Shown here piece after piece: positions 1-7,444 of a stretch of 64,000 nt of DNA. A model generated the notes under the pieces. The model saw only the letters and a list, made by a program, of their open reading frames with translations. It made no database searches and was not told where the DNA came from. A program made the translations under genes and the position numbers. Where the stretch lies: NCBI RefSeq assembly GCF_000739615.1, contig NZ_BATP01000023.1:124001-188000 (forward strand), written 5' to 3'. The stretch is from Haloferula sp. BvORR071 (GTDB lineage Bacteria; Verrucomicrobiota; Verrucomicrobiia; Verrucomicrobiales; Akkermansiaceae). Positions within the stretch are counted from its first letter, which is position 1. Every line of letters starts with the position of its first letter.

Positions 1-444
1 TCCGACGGGCTCTCCGCAGAAGCCGCGCACCGCCAAGGCCCTCCCCTGCTCCGGGCTCTATTGCCACTGCTTGCCGGATGGCGGCTCGCGCCTCTGATCA
101 TCGCACCCTTCGCCCGCGTCGCGCTGCAAGATGAAATCGGGGAAGCGCTCGGCGCGAGAGCCGCGCTGATCCTGCTTGGCGAGAGACCCGGGCTGGGTTC
201 CGCGGATAGCTTGGGTGCCTACCTGGTTCACTCCCCCCGGGCGGGGAACACCGATGCCGAGCGAAATTGCGTTTCGAACATCCGGCCCGCTGGACTTCCG
301 GCGGAAGCGGCCGCACCACGGATCGCGTGGTTGCTCGGAGAGGCACGGCGGCTAGGCTTCAGCGGGGTGGATTTGAAGGATCACAGCGCCTCCGCCAGCA
401 CCCCCATTCTCGACACGACCAGCCTTGGTGATAGGCTCACATAG
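1..444 (+). CDS. eutC: Ethanolamine ammonia-lyase small subunit, C-terminal part (5' end outside window)
   Basis: This frame is open from the first base and encodes about 147 residues. It shows the EutC C-terminal signature: a '[15 protein letters not shown]' stretch, '[18 protein letters not shown]' and '[16 protein letters not shown]'. EutC pairs with EutB to form the B12-dependent enzyme that converts ethanolamine to acetaldehyde and ammonia. In the family these blocks contact the cobalamin and the large subunit. The start codon and presumably eutB lie upstream of the window. Its TAG stop overlaps the GTG start of the next small gene (TAGTG), so the two may be translationally coupled. No microcompartment gene is visible here. 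The family call is firm; the physiological role is inferred. Confidence 0.93.
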   Translation, partial: SDGLSAEAAHRQGPPLLRALLPLLAGWRLAPLIIAPFARVALQDEIGEALGARAALILLGERPGLGSADSLGAYLVHSPRAGNTDAERNCVSNIRPAGLPAEAAAPRIAWLLGEARRLGFSGVDLKDHSASASTPILDTTSLGDRLT

Positions 445-767
445 TGAGCTTGGGTGGCAAAATCACCGTCGGCCTCGCCTGCATGTGGGCTCTTGGCCAC
501 ATTCTCCTGTGGGCGATGGCCAGCGGCTGGATCCACCTGTCGGAAGGCGTTCTCGCAACTTTAGCGTGTATCCAAATGGCCTTGGCCTTTCCGCTCGGAT
601 TTCTCGGCACCGGACTTGCCTCCATGGATCACGGAATGACCTCCTCCGAAGGGATCCGCTACCTCCTCCTCATGGTGCCGAATCTCTTCCTCCAAGGATA
701 CCTCTTGGCGGGAATCTGGCAGTTCTATCGGCGATTCACAGCACCCCTCCGGCGCGATTTCACGTAA
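444..767 (+). CDS. Small membrane protein of unknown function
   Basis: This 107-residue protein starts at a GTG that overlaps the eutC stop. It has three hydrophobic stretches (about residues 6-28, 35-58 and 72-92) and a basic C-terminus ending 'FYRRFTAPLRRDFT', which suggests three membrane passes with a cytoplasmic tail. No family is recognised. The overlap with eutC suggests co-transcription, but nothing in the protein links it to ethanolamine use. Its last codons contain the first half of a CreB-type recognition sequence, so the downstream promoter region begins inside this gene. Confidence 0.6.
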   Translation: MSLGGKITVGLACMWALGHILLWAMASGWIHLSEGVLATLACIQMALAFPLGFLGTGLASMDHGMTSSEGIRYLLLMVPNLFLQGYLLAGIWQFYRRFTAPLRRDFT

Positions 768-774
768 CCTTCAC
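759..774 (+). promoter_or_regulatory. Perfect cre tag (predicted CreB binding site)
   Basis: The sequence TTCACGTAACCTTCAC is an exact match to the CreB recognition element known from E. coli and its BlrA relatives (TTCAC-N6-TTCAC). It lies 15 bases before the 790 start codon and about 315 bases before creB, so it may drive an autoregulated creBC operon. It is close to the 790 ORF start, so either that transcript is leaderless or nearly so, or transcription starts inside the ORF. Confidence 0.7.
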
Positions 775-789
775 GCTCCCTGCACGCGG

Positions 790-1050
790 ATGGTGTTGAT
801 TCCAAATGTGCCACGTGCCCTTCTCTGGATTCTGATTGCCCCGCTGTGGATTGCTTGCATCGGCGGCTTGGCCTATTGGCATTGGATGGTGGCGCCGGGG
901 CTCGATGCCAGCGAAGGCTGCGGGGTCGCCTTCGGCGGGGCGGCGGTGGGTTGCACGGGTCCCCTCGTGGCGGTGGTTTTCACGACTTTGATTTTTGCCG
1001 CTGACCGGCTACTCAAGCTCCATTCCCGGCCCGGCTTCGTCCCGCTCTAA
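790..1050 (+). CDS. Small hypothetical membrane protein upstream of creB
   Basis: This 86-residue ORF encodes two hydrophobic segments (about residues 9-30 and 48-70) separated by a short loop with two cysteines in a 'GCGVAFGGAAVGCTG' stretch. It ends 40 bases before creB on the same strand and follows a perfect cre tag, so it may be the first gene of the creBC transcript. No family is recognised. The proximity of the cre tag to its ATG leaves some doubt that this start is used; a GTG four residues in is not better placed. Confidence 0.5.
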   Translation: MVLIPNVPRALLWILIAPLWIACIGGLAYWHWMVAPGLDASEGCGVAFGGAAVGCTGPLVAVVFTTLIFAADRLLKLHSRPGFVPL

Positions 1051-1090
1051 CGTCATTCCCCTGTCCACCCTTCTCCTCTACCATCCCGCC

Positions 1091-1801
1091 ATGAACGTCC
1101 TGCTCGTCGAAGACGAACCCGCCATTGCCGATACTCTGGTCTATGCCCTGAAGACCGAGTGCTTTGAAGTCCACCACGCCCTGACCGGCCAGGAAGCCCT
1201 GGATGCCTTCGGCTCCACCCGCTTCGACTTCGCCATCCTCGACATCGGCCTGCCGGACATGACCGGCTTGGACGTGTGCCGCAAGATGCGCGAGACCTCC
1301 AGTGTGCCGATCCTCTTCCTCACCGCCCGCTCGGGAGAAGTGGACCGCATCCTCGGTCTCGAGCTCGGCGGCGATGACTACGTGACGAAGCCCTTCAGCC
1401 CGCGCGAAATCGTGGCCCGCATCCGCGCGATCCTGCGCCGTGCCACGGTGCCCGCCACTGCCGCCGCCACCAATGGCAATGGCAGCTCTGCTCCGGCACC
1501 CGCGGAGGCAGCCGGCCCCCTGCACCACGATCCTTCGGCCATGCGCATCCACTGCCACGGCGCCGAGCTGGACCTCACCGCCCACGAGTACAAGCTGCTG
1601 CTCGTCTTCCTGAAGAATCCGCGCCGCGTGCTGACCCGCGACCAATTGCTCGACCACGCCTGGGCCGATCCCGGTGCCGTCACCGACCGTACCATTGATG
1701 CCCACATCAAGTCGATCCGCGCCAAGCTCCGCGTCGCGAAGCCAGGCGCGGAGGACCACATCCAGACCCGCCGCGGTCTCGGCTACCTCTTCGTGCCCTG
1801 A
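1091..1801 (+). CDS. creB: Response regulator, OmpR/PhoB family, CreB-like
   Basis: The 236-residue protein has an N-terminal receiver domain with the acidic pocket E7/D8, phospho-acceptor D51 in 'ILDIGLPDM' and K100 in 'VTKPFS'. A poorly conserved Ala/Pro-rich linker (about 118-145) follows, then a winged-helix domain containing 'LTAHEYKLLLVFLKNP' and 'DRTIDAHIKSIRAKL'. The ATG at 1091 begins directly with the conserved 'MNVLLVEDE'; upstream in-frame codons read through intergenic sequence and are not used. creC follows on the same strand after about 100 bases. CreB is supported over other OmpR-type regulators by the adjacent CreC-like kinase and by cre tags before the operon and after creC. 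Confidence 0.85.
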   Translation: MNVLLVEDEPAIADTLVYALKTECFEVHHALTGQEALDAFGSTRFDFAILDIGLPDMTGLDVCRKMRETSSVPILFLTARSGEVDRILGLELGGDDYVTKPFSPREIVARIRAILRRATVPATAAATNGNGSSAPAPAEAAGPLHHDPSAMRIHCHGAELDLTAHEYKLLLVFLKNPRRVLTRDQLLDHAWADPGAVTDRTIDAHIKSIRAKLRVAKPGAEDHIQTRRGLGYLFVP

Positions 1802-1903
1802 AGCTTCGAGTGAGAATGCCCGTGAAAAGCCTCAACAGCGCGGAATTCGTCCACTAGCCTCAGGCTGATTGCGGGCAGTTCTCGCCCTTGGAACTTCACG
1901 GAC

Positions 1904-3340
1904 ATGCGTCTCACCCGGGTTACCCTGCTCATCATCGCGCTGATCATCGGCGTCGGCCTCTACCTCTTGCTGCGCCAGCAGCTCCAGGTGGTGGAGCCGC
2001 AGACCTATCAGGCGACGGAGGAGTCGATGGTGGATGCGGCGCAGATCCTCGCCTCCTTCGTCGAGACCGACCTCGAAAAGGGCAGCTTCGACAAGGAGCA
2101 TTTCCAGAAGGCCTTCGAGCGGGCGATCGGCCGCAGGTTCAAGGCAAAGATCCACGGCCACGAGAAAGAACACGTCGGACTCGGCGCCTACCTCACGAAT
2201 GCGCAGGGCAAGGTCCTCTTCGACTCGAACGGCCGCCTGGAAGGCCTGAACCTAGCCGATGCCCGCGACGTGGCTCTCACCTTGCGCGGCGAGTACGGCG
2301 CGCGCAGTAGCCGGACCGACAAGGACAACCCGCTCTCCTCGGTGCTCCATGTCGGCGCGCTGGTGGGACCGCAGGATGCCCCCTTCGGCGTGCTGACCGT
2401 TTACAAGCCGCAGAGCGATGTGCTGCCGATCGTCGATGCCCGCCGCCGCAGTATCTACTGGGGCACCGGCTTGATCGGCGCCGGGATCCTCTTCCTGGTG
2501 ACCGCGGTCTTCATCTGGCAATACCTGCCGGTTGGCCGCCTGACTGAGTACGCCCGCGAGATTGAGCAAGGCAAACGGCCGCCGCTGCCGAAGCTGGGCG
2601 CGGGCAAGGAAGTGAACACCCTCGCTCGCGCGCTCGAATCCATGCGCGAGGCGCTCGAAGGCCGCCGCTATGCCGAGCGCTACGTGCAGACGCTGACTCA
2701 CGAGATGAAGAGCCCGCTGGCCGCCATCCGCGGGGCCGCAGAACTCCTCGGCGAAGAGATGCCGGTAGCCGACCGCCAGCGCTTCCTTGGCAACATCCGT
2801 GCTGAGTCCGGCCGCGCCGAGCGGCTGATGAACCGCTTGCTCGAACTCTCCGCTCTGGAAGGCCGCAGCAGCCTGGATGTGACCGAAGTGGTCGACCTTA
2901 ATCCGATCGTCACCCGCGCCATCGAACAAGGCCAGCCGCCTGCCGAACTTGCCCGGGTCCGCCTGGACGTGGAGATGCCCGGCGATGCGGTGCCAGTGCG
3001 CGGCGAAGCTTTCATCCTGCGCTCGGCGGTGACCAATCTGTTAGAGAATGCCATCGATTTCTCGCCCGCTGGCAGCACCATTGAAGTTGCGTTGCGGCGC
3101 GAGAATGGCACCGCCTTCATCGAGATCGCGGATCGCGGCCCCGGCATTCCGGAGTATGCGACCGACCGGGTCTTCGATCGCTTCTATTCGCTGCGCCATC
3201 ATGCTTCCGGCCGCAAAGGCACCGGCCTCGGCCTCACGCTGGTGAAGGAGACCGCAGAGCTTCACGGCGGTTGGGTGACCTTGGAGCCGCGCGAAGAAGG
3301 CGGCACCCTGGCGCGCCTCGCACTACCGGTCTACACCTGA
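1904..3340 (+). CDS. creC: Sensor histidine kinase, CreC-like
   Basis: This 478-residue kinase starts with a membrane helix (residues 5-24), has a periplasmic sensor region with a 'GLGAYLTNAQGKVLFDSNG' stretch typical of CreC, and a second helix at about 187-207. A HAMP-like linker follows. The dimerisation domain has the phospho-acceptor in 'TLTHEMKSPLAAIRG' (H266), and the ATPase domain shows N box 'NLLENAIDFS', G1 'DRGPGI' and G2 'GTGLGLTLVKE'. It would phosphorylate the CreB-like regulator encoded upstream. In E. coli CreC responds to fermentation state; the signal here is unknown. The gene contains one of the rare TTA codons, in a CTGTTAG context at 3038-3044. Confidence 0.87.
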   Translation: MRLTRVTLLIIALIIGVGLYLLLRQQLQVVEPQTYQATEESMVDAAQILASFVETDLEKGSFDKEHFQKAFERAIGRRFKAKIHGHEKEHVGLGAYLTNAQGKVLFDSNGRLEGLNLADARDVALTLRGEYGARSSRTDKDNPLSSVLHVGALVGPQDAPFGVLTVYKPQSDVLPIVDARRRSIYWGTGLIGAGILFLVTAVFIWQYLPVGRLTEYAREIEQGKRPPLPKLGAGKEVNTLARALESMREALEGRRYAERYVQTLTHEMKSPLAAIRGAAELLGEEMPVADRQRFLGNIRAESGRAERLMNRLLELSALEGRSSLDVTEVVDLNPIVTRAIEQGQPPAELARVRLDVEMPGDAVPVRGEAFILRSAVTNLLENAIDFSPAGSTIEVALRRENGTAFIEIADRGPGIPEYATDRVFDRFYSLRHHASGRKGTGLGLTLVKETAELHGGWVTLEPREEGGTLARLALPVYT

Positions 3341-3342
3341 GC

Positions 3343-3400
3343 TTCATGAAGTTCATGAAGTGAGGACCGCCTTTTCATGGCCGGTTCATCACGGGTTCAC
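3343..3400 (+). promoter_or_regulatory. TTCAY repeat cluster, degenerate cre tags
   Basis: Right after creC there are two direct copies of TTCATGAAG (3343-3351 and 3352-3360). Three TTCAY half-sites follow at exact 11-base steps: TTCAT 3374-3378, TTCAT 3385-3389 and TTCAC 3396-3400. The 6-base spacers match the cre-tag geometry, though only the last half-site is canonical. The cluster ends 11 bases before the start of the next membrane-protein gene, which suggests CreB control of that pair. Confidence 0.55.
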
Positions 3401-3411
3401 TGGGGGCCTCT

Positions 3412-4191
3412 TTGCTCGCGGCAGTGATTCGCCGCCTGCTGCAACCGACTTCCGAGCTGCTCGATGACCCCTCCCCGGGGAACATCGCGCGCACCGCGGG
3501 AATCACTGCCCTGGCCCTCGCCGCATACGGTTTCACCACCGGTTTCTGGCGCTCACCGGTGATGGGCTGCTACGTGGCGCTGAAGATGCCGCTGCTGGTC
3601 GCCTGCACGCTCGGCTGCAATGGAATGCTGAACGGTCTCTTGGGTTTGCTGCTCGGCGGCATCGGCTTCCGCCAGTCCCTGCTCGCACTCCTCAGCGCCT
3701 TCGCCTCCGCAGCCTTGATCCTCGGTTCACTCGCGCCGGTCACCCTGATGCTCGCGTTGAATGCGCCAGCGCCGGATTCACCCGATGCCGGCACCGCGCA
3801 CGCCGGCTATTTGCTCTTTCATGTCTTCTTGATCGCGGTCGCCGGGATCGCGGGAACCCTCACGCTCTACAAGATTCTGCTCCAGCGCTGCAGCTCACCG
3901 GGCATCGCGATCACCACCATGCTGGCGTGGCTCGGTGGGAATGGATTTCTCGGCGCACAGTTCTCCTGGATCCTGCGGCCCTTCTTCGGCACACCGACCA
4001 TTGCGGTCTCCTTCTTGCGCGATGACCCCATGCGCGGGAGCTTTTACGAGGCGGTCTGGCGCTCGCTCAATCGCGCCACTGACGGCAACGCCCTGGCCGC
4101 AGTCTGCGGATTAATCGCAGCCCTCGTACTCATCGCCATTCCCATCATCCTCACCCTGCGTCCCCGAAACCGGATTCCATTACCGCCATGA
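3412..4191 (+). CDS. Polytopic membrane protein, possible CreBC target
   Basis: The 259-residue protein has about six hydrophobic helices (roughly 29-45, 58-80, 85-108, 131-152, 163-180 and 231-250), so it is an integral inner-membrane protein resembling the loose Yip1-like class. The start is uncertain. TTG at 3412 gives the longest product and GTG at 3424 is an alternative; no strong Shine-Dalgarno is seen for either. The 3' end overlaps the next gene by four bases (ATGA), so the two membrane proteins are translationally coupled. The position after creC and behind TTCAY repeats suggests this pair replaces CreD as the local regulon member. No function is claimed. Confidence 0.65.
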   Translation: MLAAVIRRLLQPTSELLDDPSPGNIARTAGITALALAAYGFTTGFWRSPVMGCYVALKMPLLVACTLGCNGMLNGLLGLLLGGIGFRQSLLALLSAFASAALILGSLAPVTLMLALNAPAPDSPDAGTAHAGYLLFHVFLIAVAGIAGTLTLYKILLQRCSSPGIAITTMLAWLGGNGFLGAQFSWILRPFFGTPTIAVSFLRDDPMRGSFYEAVWRSLNRATDGNALAAVCGLIAALVLIAIPIILTLRPRNRIPLPP

Positions 4192-4970
4192 ACAACGATA
4201 CACCGCCCACCCCGCCGCCCTATTCCTTCACCCCTTCGACTCCACCACTACCGCCCGGGCAGTCGCCTGCACCTGTATCGGAAGCACTTCCCGCCCAACT
4301 CGATCTCCGCTCGATCCTCAGTGCCTTGTTGCGCAATCCCGGCGCTCTCATCCAGCGCTTAGCCGATCCAGGCAATGGCGCGATCTACCGCTTCATCGGC
4401 ATCGCCATCGTATCCATGGTGGTCTTCGGCCTGGTGCTCGGCAGCTTCGCCATGCACGAGCAGCTCTGGGCGGCACCGCTGAAGATCACACTCGGACTCC
4501 TCATCGCCGGGTTGATCTGCTTCCCCAGTCTCTACATCTTCTCCTGTCTTGCAGGATCGCGTGCCGAGGCCGGGCAACTCGCGGCCTCACTCGCCGGCAT
4601 GATGGCACTCGCCGGGCTACTGCTGTTAGGTTTCGCGCCGGCGGTCTGGATCTTCACCCAAGCCACGAATGCCTTCGGCTTCATGGGACTGCTCTCGCTG
4701 CTGCCATGGCTCGCCGCGGCAGGCTTCGGCATCCGCTTCCTAAAGACCGCCGTGAACCTCACCGGTGCCACCTCGAAGGGCCCCTTGGTCGTATGGAGCT
4801 GCATCTTCCTGCTGGTCACCCTGCAGATGACCACCTCGCTGCGGCCGATCCTCGGACGCTCGGACAAGCTCCTCACCGACGAGAAGAAGTTCTTCGTCCA
4901 ACACTGGATCGAGGTGGCGGGCGAATCCCTTCCAACGACGCAAGTGCCCACCACAACCACCGCCCGATGA
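4188..4970 (+). CDS. Polytopic membrane protein with Pro-rich N-terminus
   Basis: This 260-residue protein begins with a proline-rich cytoplasmic-looking segment (residues 1-45, 'PPTPPPYSF'), then has about five hydrophobic helices between residues 66 and 215, and ends in a soluble tail of about 40 residues. It overlaps the preceding gene by four bases and the following tiny gene by four bases, so the three form one translational unit. The arrangement of helices resembles Yip1-like proteins, but no diagnostic motif is visible. One TTA codon lies in CTGTTAG at 4623-4629 and another in CGCTTAGCC near 4360. Confidence 0.68.
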   Translation: MNNDTPPTPPPYSFTPSTPPLPPGQSPAPVSEALPAQLDLRSILSALLRNPGALIQRLADPGNGAIYRFIGIAIVSMVVFGLVLGSFAMHEQLWAAPLKITLGLLIAGLICFPSLYIFSCLAGSRAEAGQLAASLAGMMALAGLLLLGFAPAVWIFTQATNAFGFMGLLSLLPWLAAAGFGIRFLKTAVNLTGATSKGPLVVWSCIFLLVTLQMTTSLRPILGRSDKLLTDEKKFFVQHWIEVAGESLPTTQVPTTTTAR

Positions 4971-5098
4971 AAGCACGTCCGCCGAAAAAGCCTGTGTCCC
5001 CCTCCCGTTCCAGCAAGAAGCCGCTGCGCAAGAAACCGGTCACAGCGAAGCGCGAGGACCACCTCTTCGAATCACTGCGCCAGGAGCTGGGCCTCTAG
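4967..5098 (+). CDS. Very small basic protein, translationally coupled
   Basis: A 43-residue ORF starts at an ATG overlapping the preceding stop (ATGA). The first 30 residues are rich in lysine, arginine, proline and serine (repeated 'KKP' triplets); the end 'HLFESLRQELGL' is predicted to form an amphipathic helix. The composition suggests a nucleic-acid or membrane-surface binding peptide, but this is only inference. The four-base overlap and shared strand are the main support that it is expressed. Confidence 0.45.
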   Translation: MKARPPKKPVSPSRSSKKPLRKKPVTAKREDHLFESLRQELGL

Positions 5099-5185
5099 GT
5101 CCAGCCCCGCCGTGGAGAGCGGGATTGCCTTTACTTGGGCGTCCCATCGCGGCTAGGAGTGGAGTGATTATTCTCCTCCCTCTTC

Positions 5186-7243
5186 ATGGCTGCCGATCTA
5201 TCTCCCCGCCTTCTTCTGGCCTTTTCCACCATGTTTTCCCCGGCCTTCGCCGCGGACCCCGATAAACTGGAGGATGTGGTGGTGAGGGCACGAGAGGAAA
5301 GCCAGGCACCGCAGCGCGAGGGCGACTTCGCCATCCCGCTCGCGGGAGGCCGCGGCTTCCAGGAAGTCATCCCCGGAATGCCCAACCTCCAGCAAGGCAC
5401 CCCGAGTTCGACTGCCTTCACCGTGCGCGGCCTCGGGCAGGACAACGTGATCTTCTCGATCGGCACGCAATCGAACACGCTGGTGAACTTCACCAATGGC
5501 GGGCTGCCTGCCTCCGCCGGCACTCTCACCAGCGTCACGCCGCTGATGTGGGACATCGGCGAGATCAGCATGATCCGCGGCCCGGTGCTCTTCGGCCGCG
5601 GCGTGGCGGCGATGGGCGGCGAGTTCCGCCTTGAGCCGCACGTGCCGGAGTTCTTCCACGAAGGCAAGATTACCGGAGAGGTCGGCACCTACGGCTCATG
5701 GCGCGCAGGCATCACCGAGAATATCGTTCTGGTCGAGGACAAGCTGGCGCTGCGCCTCAACGCGGTCGGCGAAGGCACCTACAACGACGTGACCAACCTC
5801 TACGACGGCAACGAGCGTTTCGCCGAAACCCAGCGCTACAGCTACCGCGGCCAATTGCGCTGGCGACCCGCGGGCAACGACCAATCGGTGGTCGACCTGC
5901 GAGTGGATATTGATCGCGGCCGCGGCAACTTCTTCGGCCAAGCCTACGACCTGCCCGGTCATGATCTCTACGACCGAGTGGTGGACGTGAATGACACCGC
6001 TTCCCTGCCCGCCGATCTCTGGGGCGTGGTGCTGCGCGCCCGTACCGATCTCGGCGGCGGCTGGTGGTGGGACGGCGAAGCCACTGCCCAGAACCTGGAC
6101 GGCACGCACTACACCGACTTCGATGCCACTCCGATCCTGGATTGGTTCTACCTCTACACCATCGATGAGCGGCGCTTCACCGCGAACACCCGTTTCGCGA
6201 AAGATAGCGAACGCTACCACTGGGTCAGCGGCCTGTATGCGGAAAGCTCCGAGTACGGCGTGACCTTCGAGGGCACAGGCCTCGGCCCGGTGCCGCAGGG
6301 CCGGCCCTTCCGCGACAAGTTCAACGAAGACGTCCTGATCGCCGCCGCCTTCTTCCACGGTGACCTCGCACTGGGCGCGGACTTCTGGCTGACCGGCGGT
6401 GTCCGCCTCGACTACCAGTCGCGGCAGATGAGCACCGCTGCCCGGCTCGGCGGCGTGACCACCGGTGCCGGCTACATTGAATCCGATTACACCGAGTGGC
6501 TCCCCGAACTCGGCGTGGAGTGGCGGCACAGCGACCTGACAGCCGGGGCCAAGATCTCGCGCTCCTACCGGCCGGGCGCGGCCTCGGTCGCCCCCTCGCT
6601 GGGCGTCGCCAGCCCCTATGGACCCGAGCGCGGTTGGGAGACCAATCTCTTCGTCGAGCAGAAGTGGGAATGCCTGCGCGCCGGCGGCCGGATCTTCTAC
6701 GCCAAGCTCGACAACCAGCAGGTGCCCTACGTCCCGCCCGGCGGCATCCCGGTGGTGGACAGCTTCATCACCAATAGTGCCGAGTCTCAGCGCACCGGCG
6801 CCGAGGTGGAACTCGTTTGGGAAAACGGCGACTTCTCCGCAGGCCTCACCGCCGGCTATCTCTGCGCGAAATACGACGAGCTGATTCTGAATGGGGTCAA
6901 CCGCTCCGGCCAATCTTTCCCGCTCGCACCCGAGTGGACCGTCGGCCTCGGCCTGAGCTGGAGCCCGGCTACCGGCTGGTTCGGCGAGATGGCCCTCAAC
7001 TGGGCGGATACCTGCTACTCCCAGGCCGATTCGCCCAGCGGCACCAAGCTCGAGTCCCGCATGCTGCTCTCCGCCCGCACCGGCTACCGCTGGCAGCAGG
7101 TGGAAGCCTACATCTTCGGCAGCAACCTGCTCGATGAGGAATACGCGATGTCGAAGAGCGACTTCAGCGGCGTCGGCCAGCCGATCTCCGCCAAGCTGGG
7201 CATGCCTACGGTGCTCGGCACGGGAATGACCGTGAAGTGGTGA
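5186..7243 (+). CDS. TonB-dependent outer-membrane receptor
   Basis: The 685-residue protein has an N-terminal signal peptide ending near 'SPAFAA' (about residue 22). The sequence 'LEDVVVRAREES' that follows could be a TonB box. A plug domain with 'QQGTPSSTAFTVRGLGQDNV' and 'ISMIRGPVLFGRGVAAMGG' comes next, then a 22-strand-type barrel rich in alternating aromatic residues. The C-terminal strand ends in 'TVLGTGMTVKW', with an aromatic last residue as expected for BAM-dependent assembly. Ligand specificity cannot be read from sequence; the nearest genes (CreBC targets, xylulokinase) give no firm hint. ExbBD/TonB genes are not in the window. Confidence 0.85.
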   Translation: MAADLSPRLLLAFSTMFSPAFAADPDKLEDVVVRAREESQAPQREGDFAIPLAGGRGFQEVIPGMPNLQQGTPSSTAFTVRGLGQDNVIFSIGTQSNTLVNFTNGGLPASAGTLTSVTPLMWDIGEISMIRGPVLFGRGVAAMGGEFRLEPHVPEFFHEGKITGEVGTYGSWRAGITENIVLVEDKLALRLNAVGEGTYNDVTNLYDGNERFAETQRYSYRGQLRWRPAGNDQSVVDLRVDIDRGRGNFFGQAYDLPGHDLYDRVVDVNDTASLPADLWGVVLRARTDLGGGWWWDGEATAQNLDGTHYTDFDATPILDWFYLYTIDERRFTANTRFAKDSERYHWVSGLYAESSEYGVTFEGTGLGPVPQGRPFRDKFNEDVLIAAAFFHGDLALGADFWLTGGVRLDYQSRQMSTAARLGGVTTGAGYIESDYTEWLPELGVEWRHSDLTAGAKISRSYRPGAASVAPSLGVASPYGPERGWETNLFVEQKWECLRAGGRIFYAKLDNQQVPYVPPGGIPVVDSFITNSAESQRTGAEVELVWENGDFSAGLTAGYLCAKYDELILNGVNRSGQSFPLAPEWTVGLGLSWSPATGWFGEMALNWADTCYSQADSPSGTKLESRMLLSARTGYRWQQVEAYIFGSNLLDEEYAMSKSDFSGVGQPISAKLGMPTVLGTGMTVKW

Positions 7244-7254
7244 GCACTTTCAGC

Positions 7255-7335
7255 GTAGGCGCGTTCGTGAGAGCGCGGACGCCACGAGAACTGCCGATCA
7301 CAGGTGCCGTTCCGCGCTGTCACCAGCGCGCCTAC
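7255..7335. repeat. Intergenic imperfect inverted repeat (GTAGGCGCG arms)
   Basis: GTAGGCGCG at 7255-7263 is the exact reverse complement of CGCGCCTAC at 7327-7335. Homology continues inward for about 25 bases on each arm (outer arm with GTGAGAGCGCGGA versus GTGACAGCGCGGA). The roughly 30-base centre is unpaired. It follows the receptor gene stop, so it could act in transcript 3'-end formation, but it lacks a T tract and looks like a dispersed repeat. Confidence 0.6.
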
Positions 7336-7444
7336 ACGAAAGCCAAGCCCCCGGTGGAACTCTCCACCGCTTTATAGGACGATTCCGCCATCATGCCATT
7401 TTTCCTTCTGGTCTATGGCCGCTTGCCTCTAGTTTCTCAGTCCC

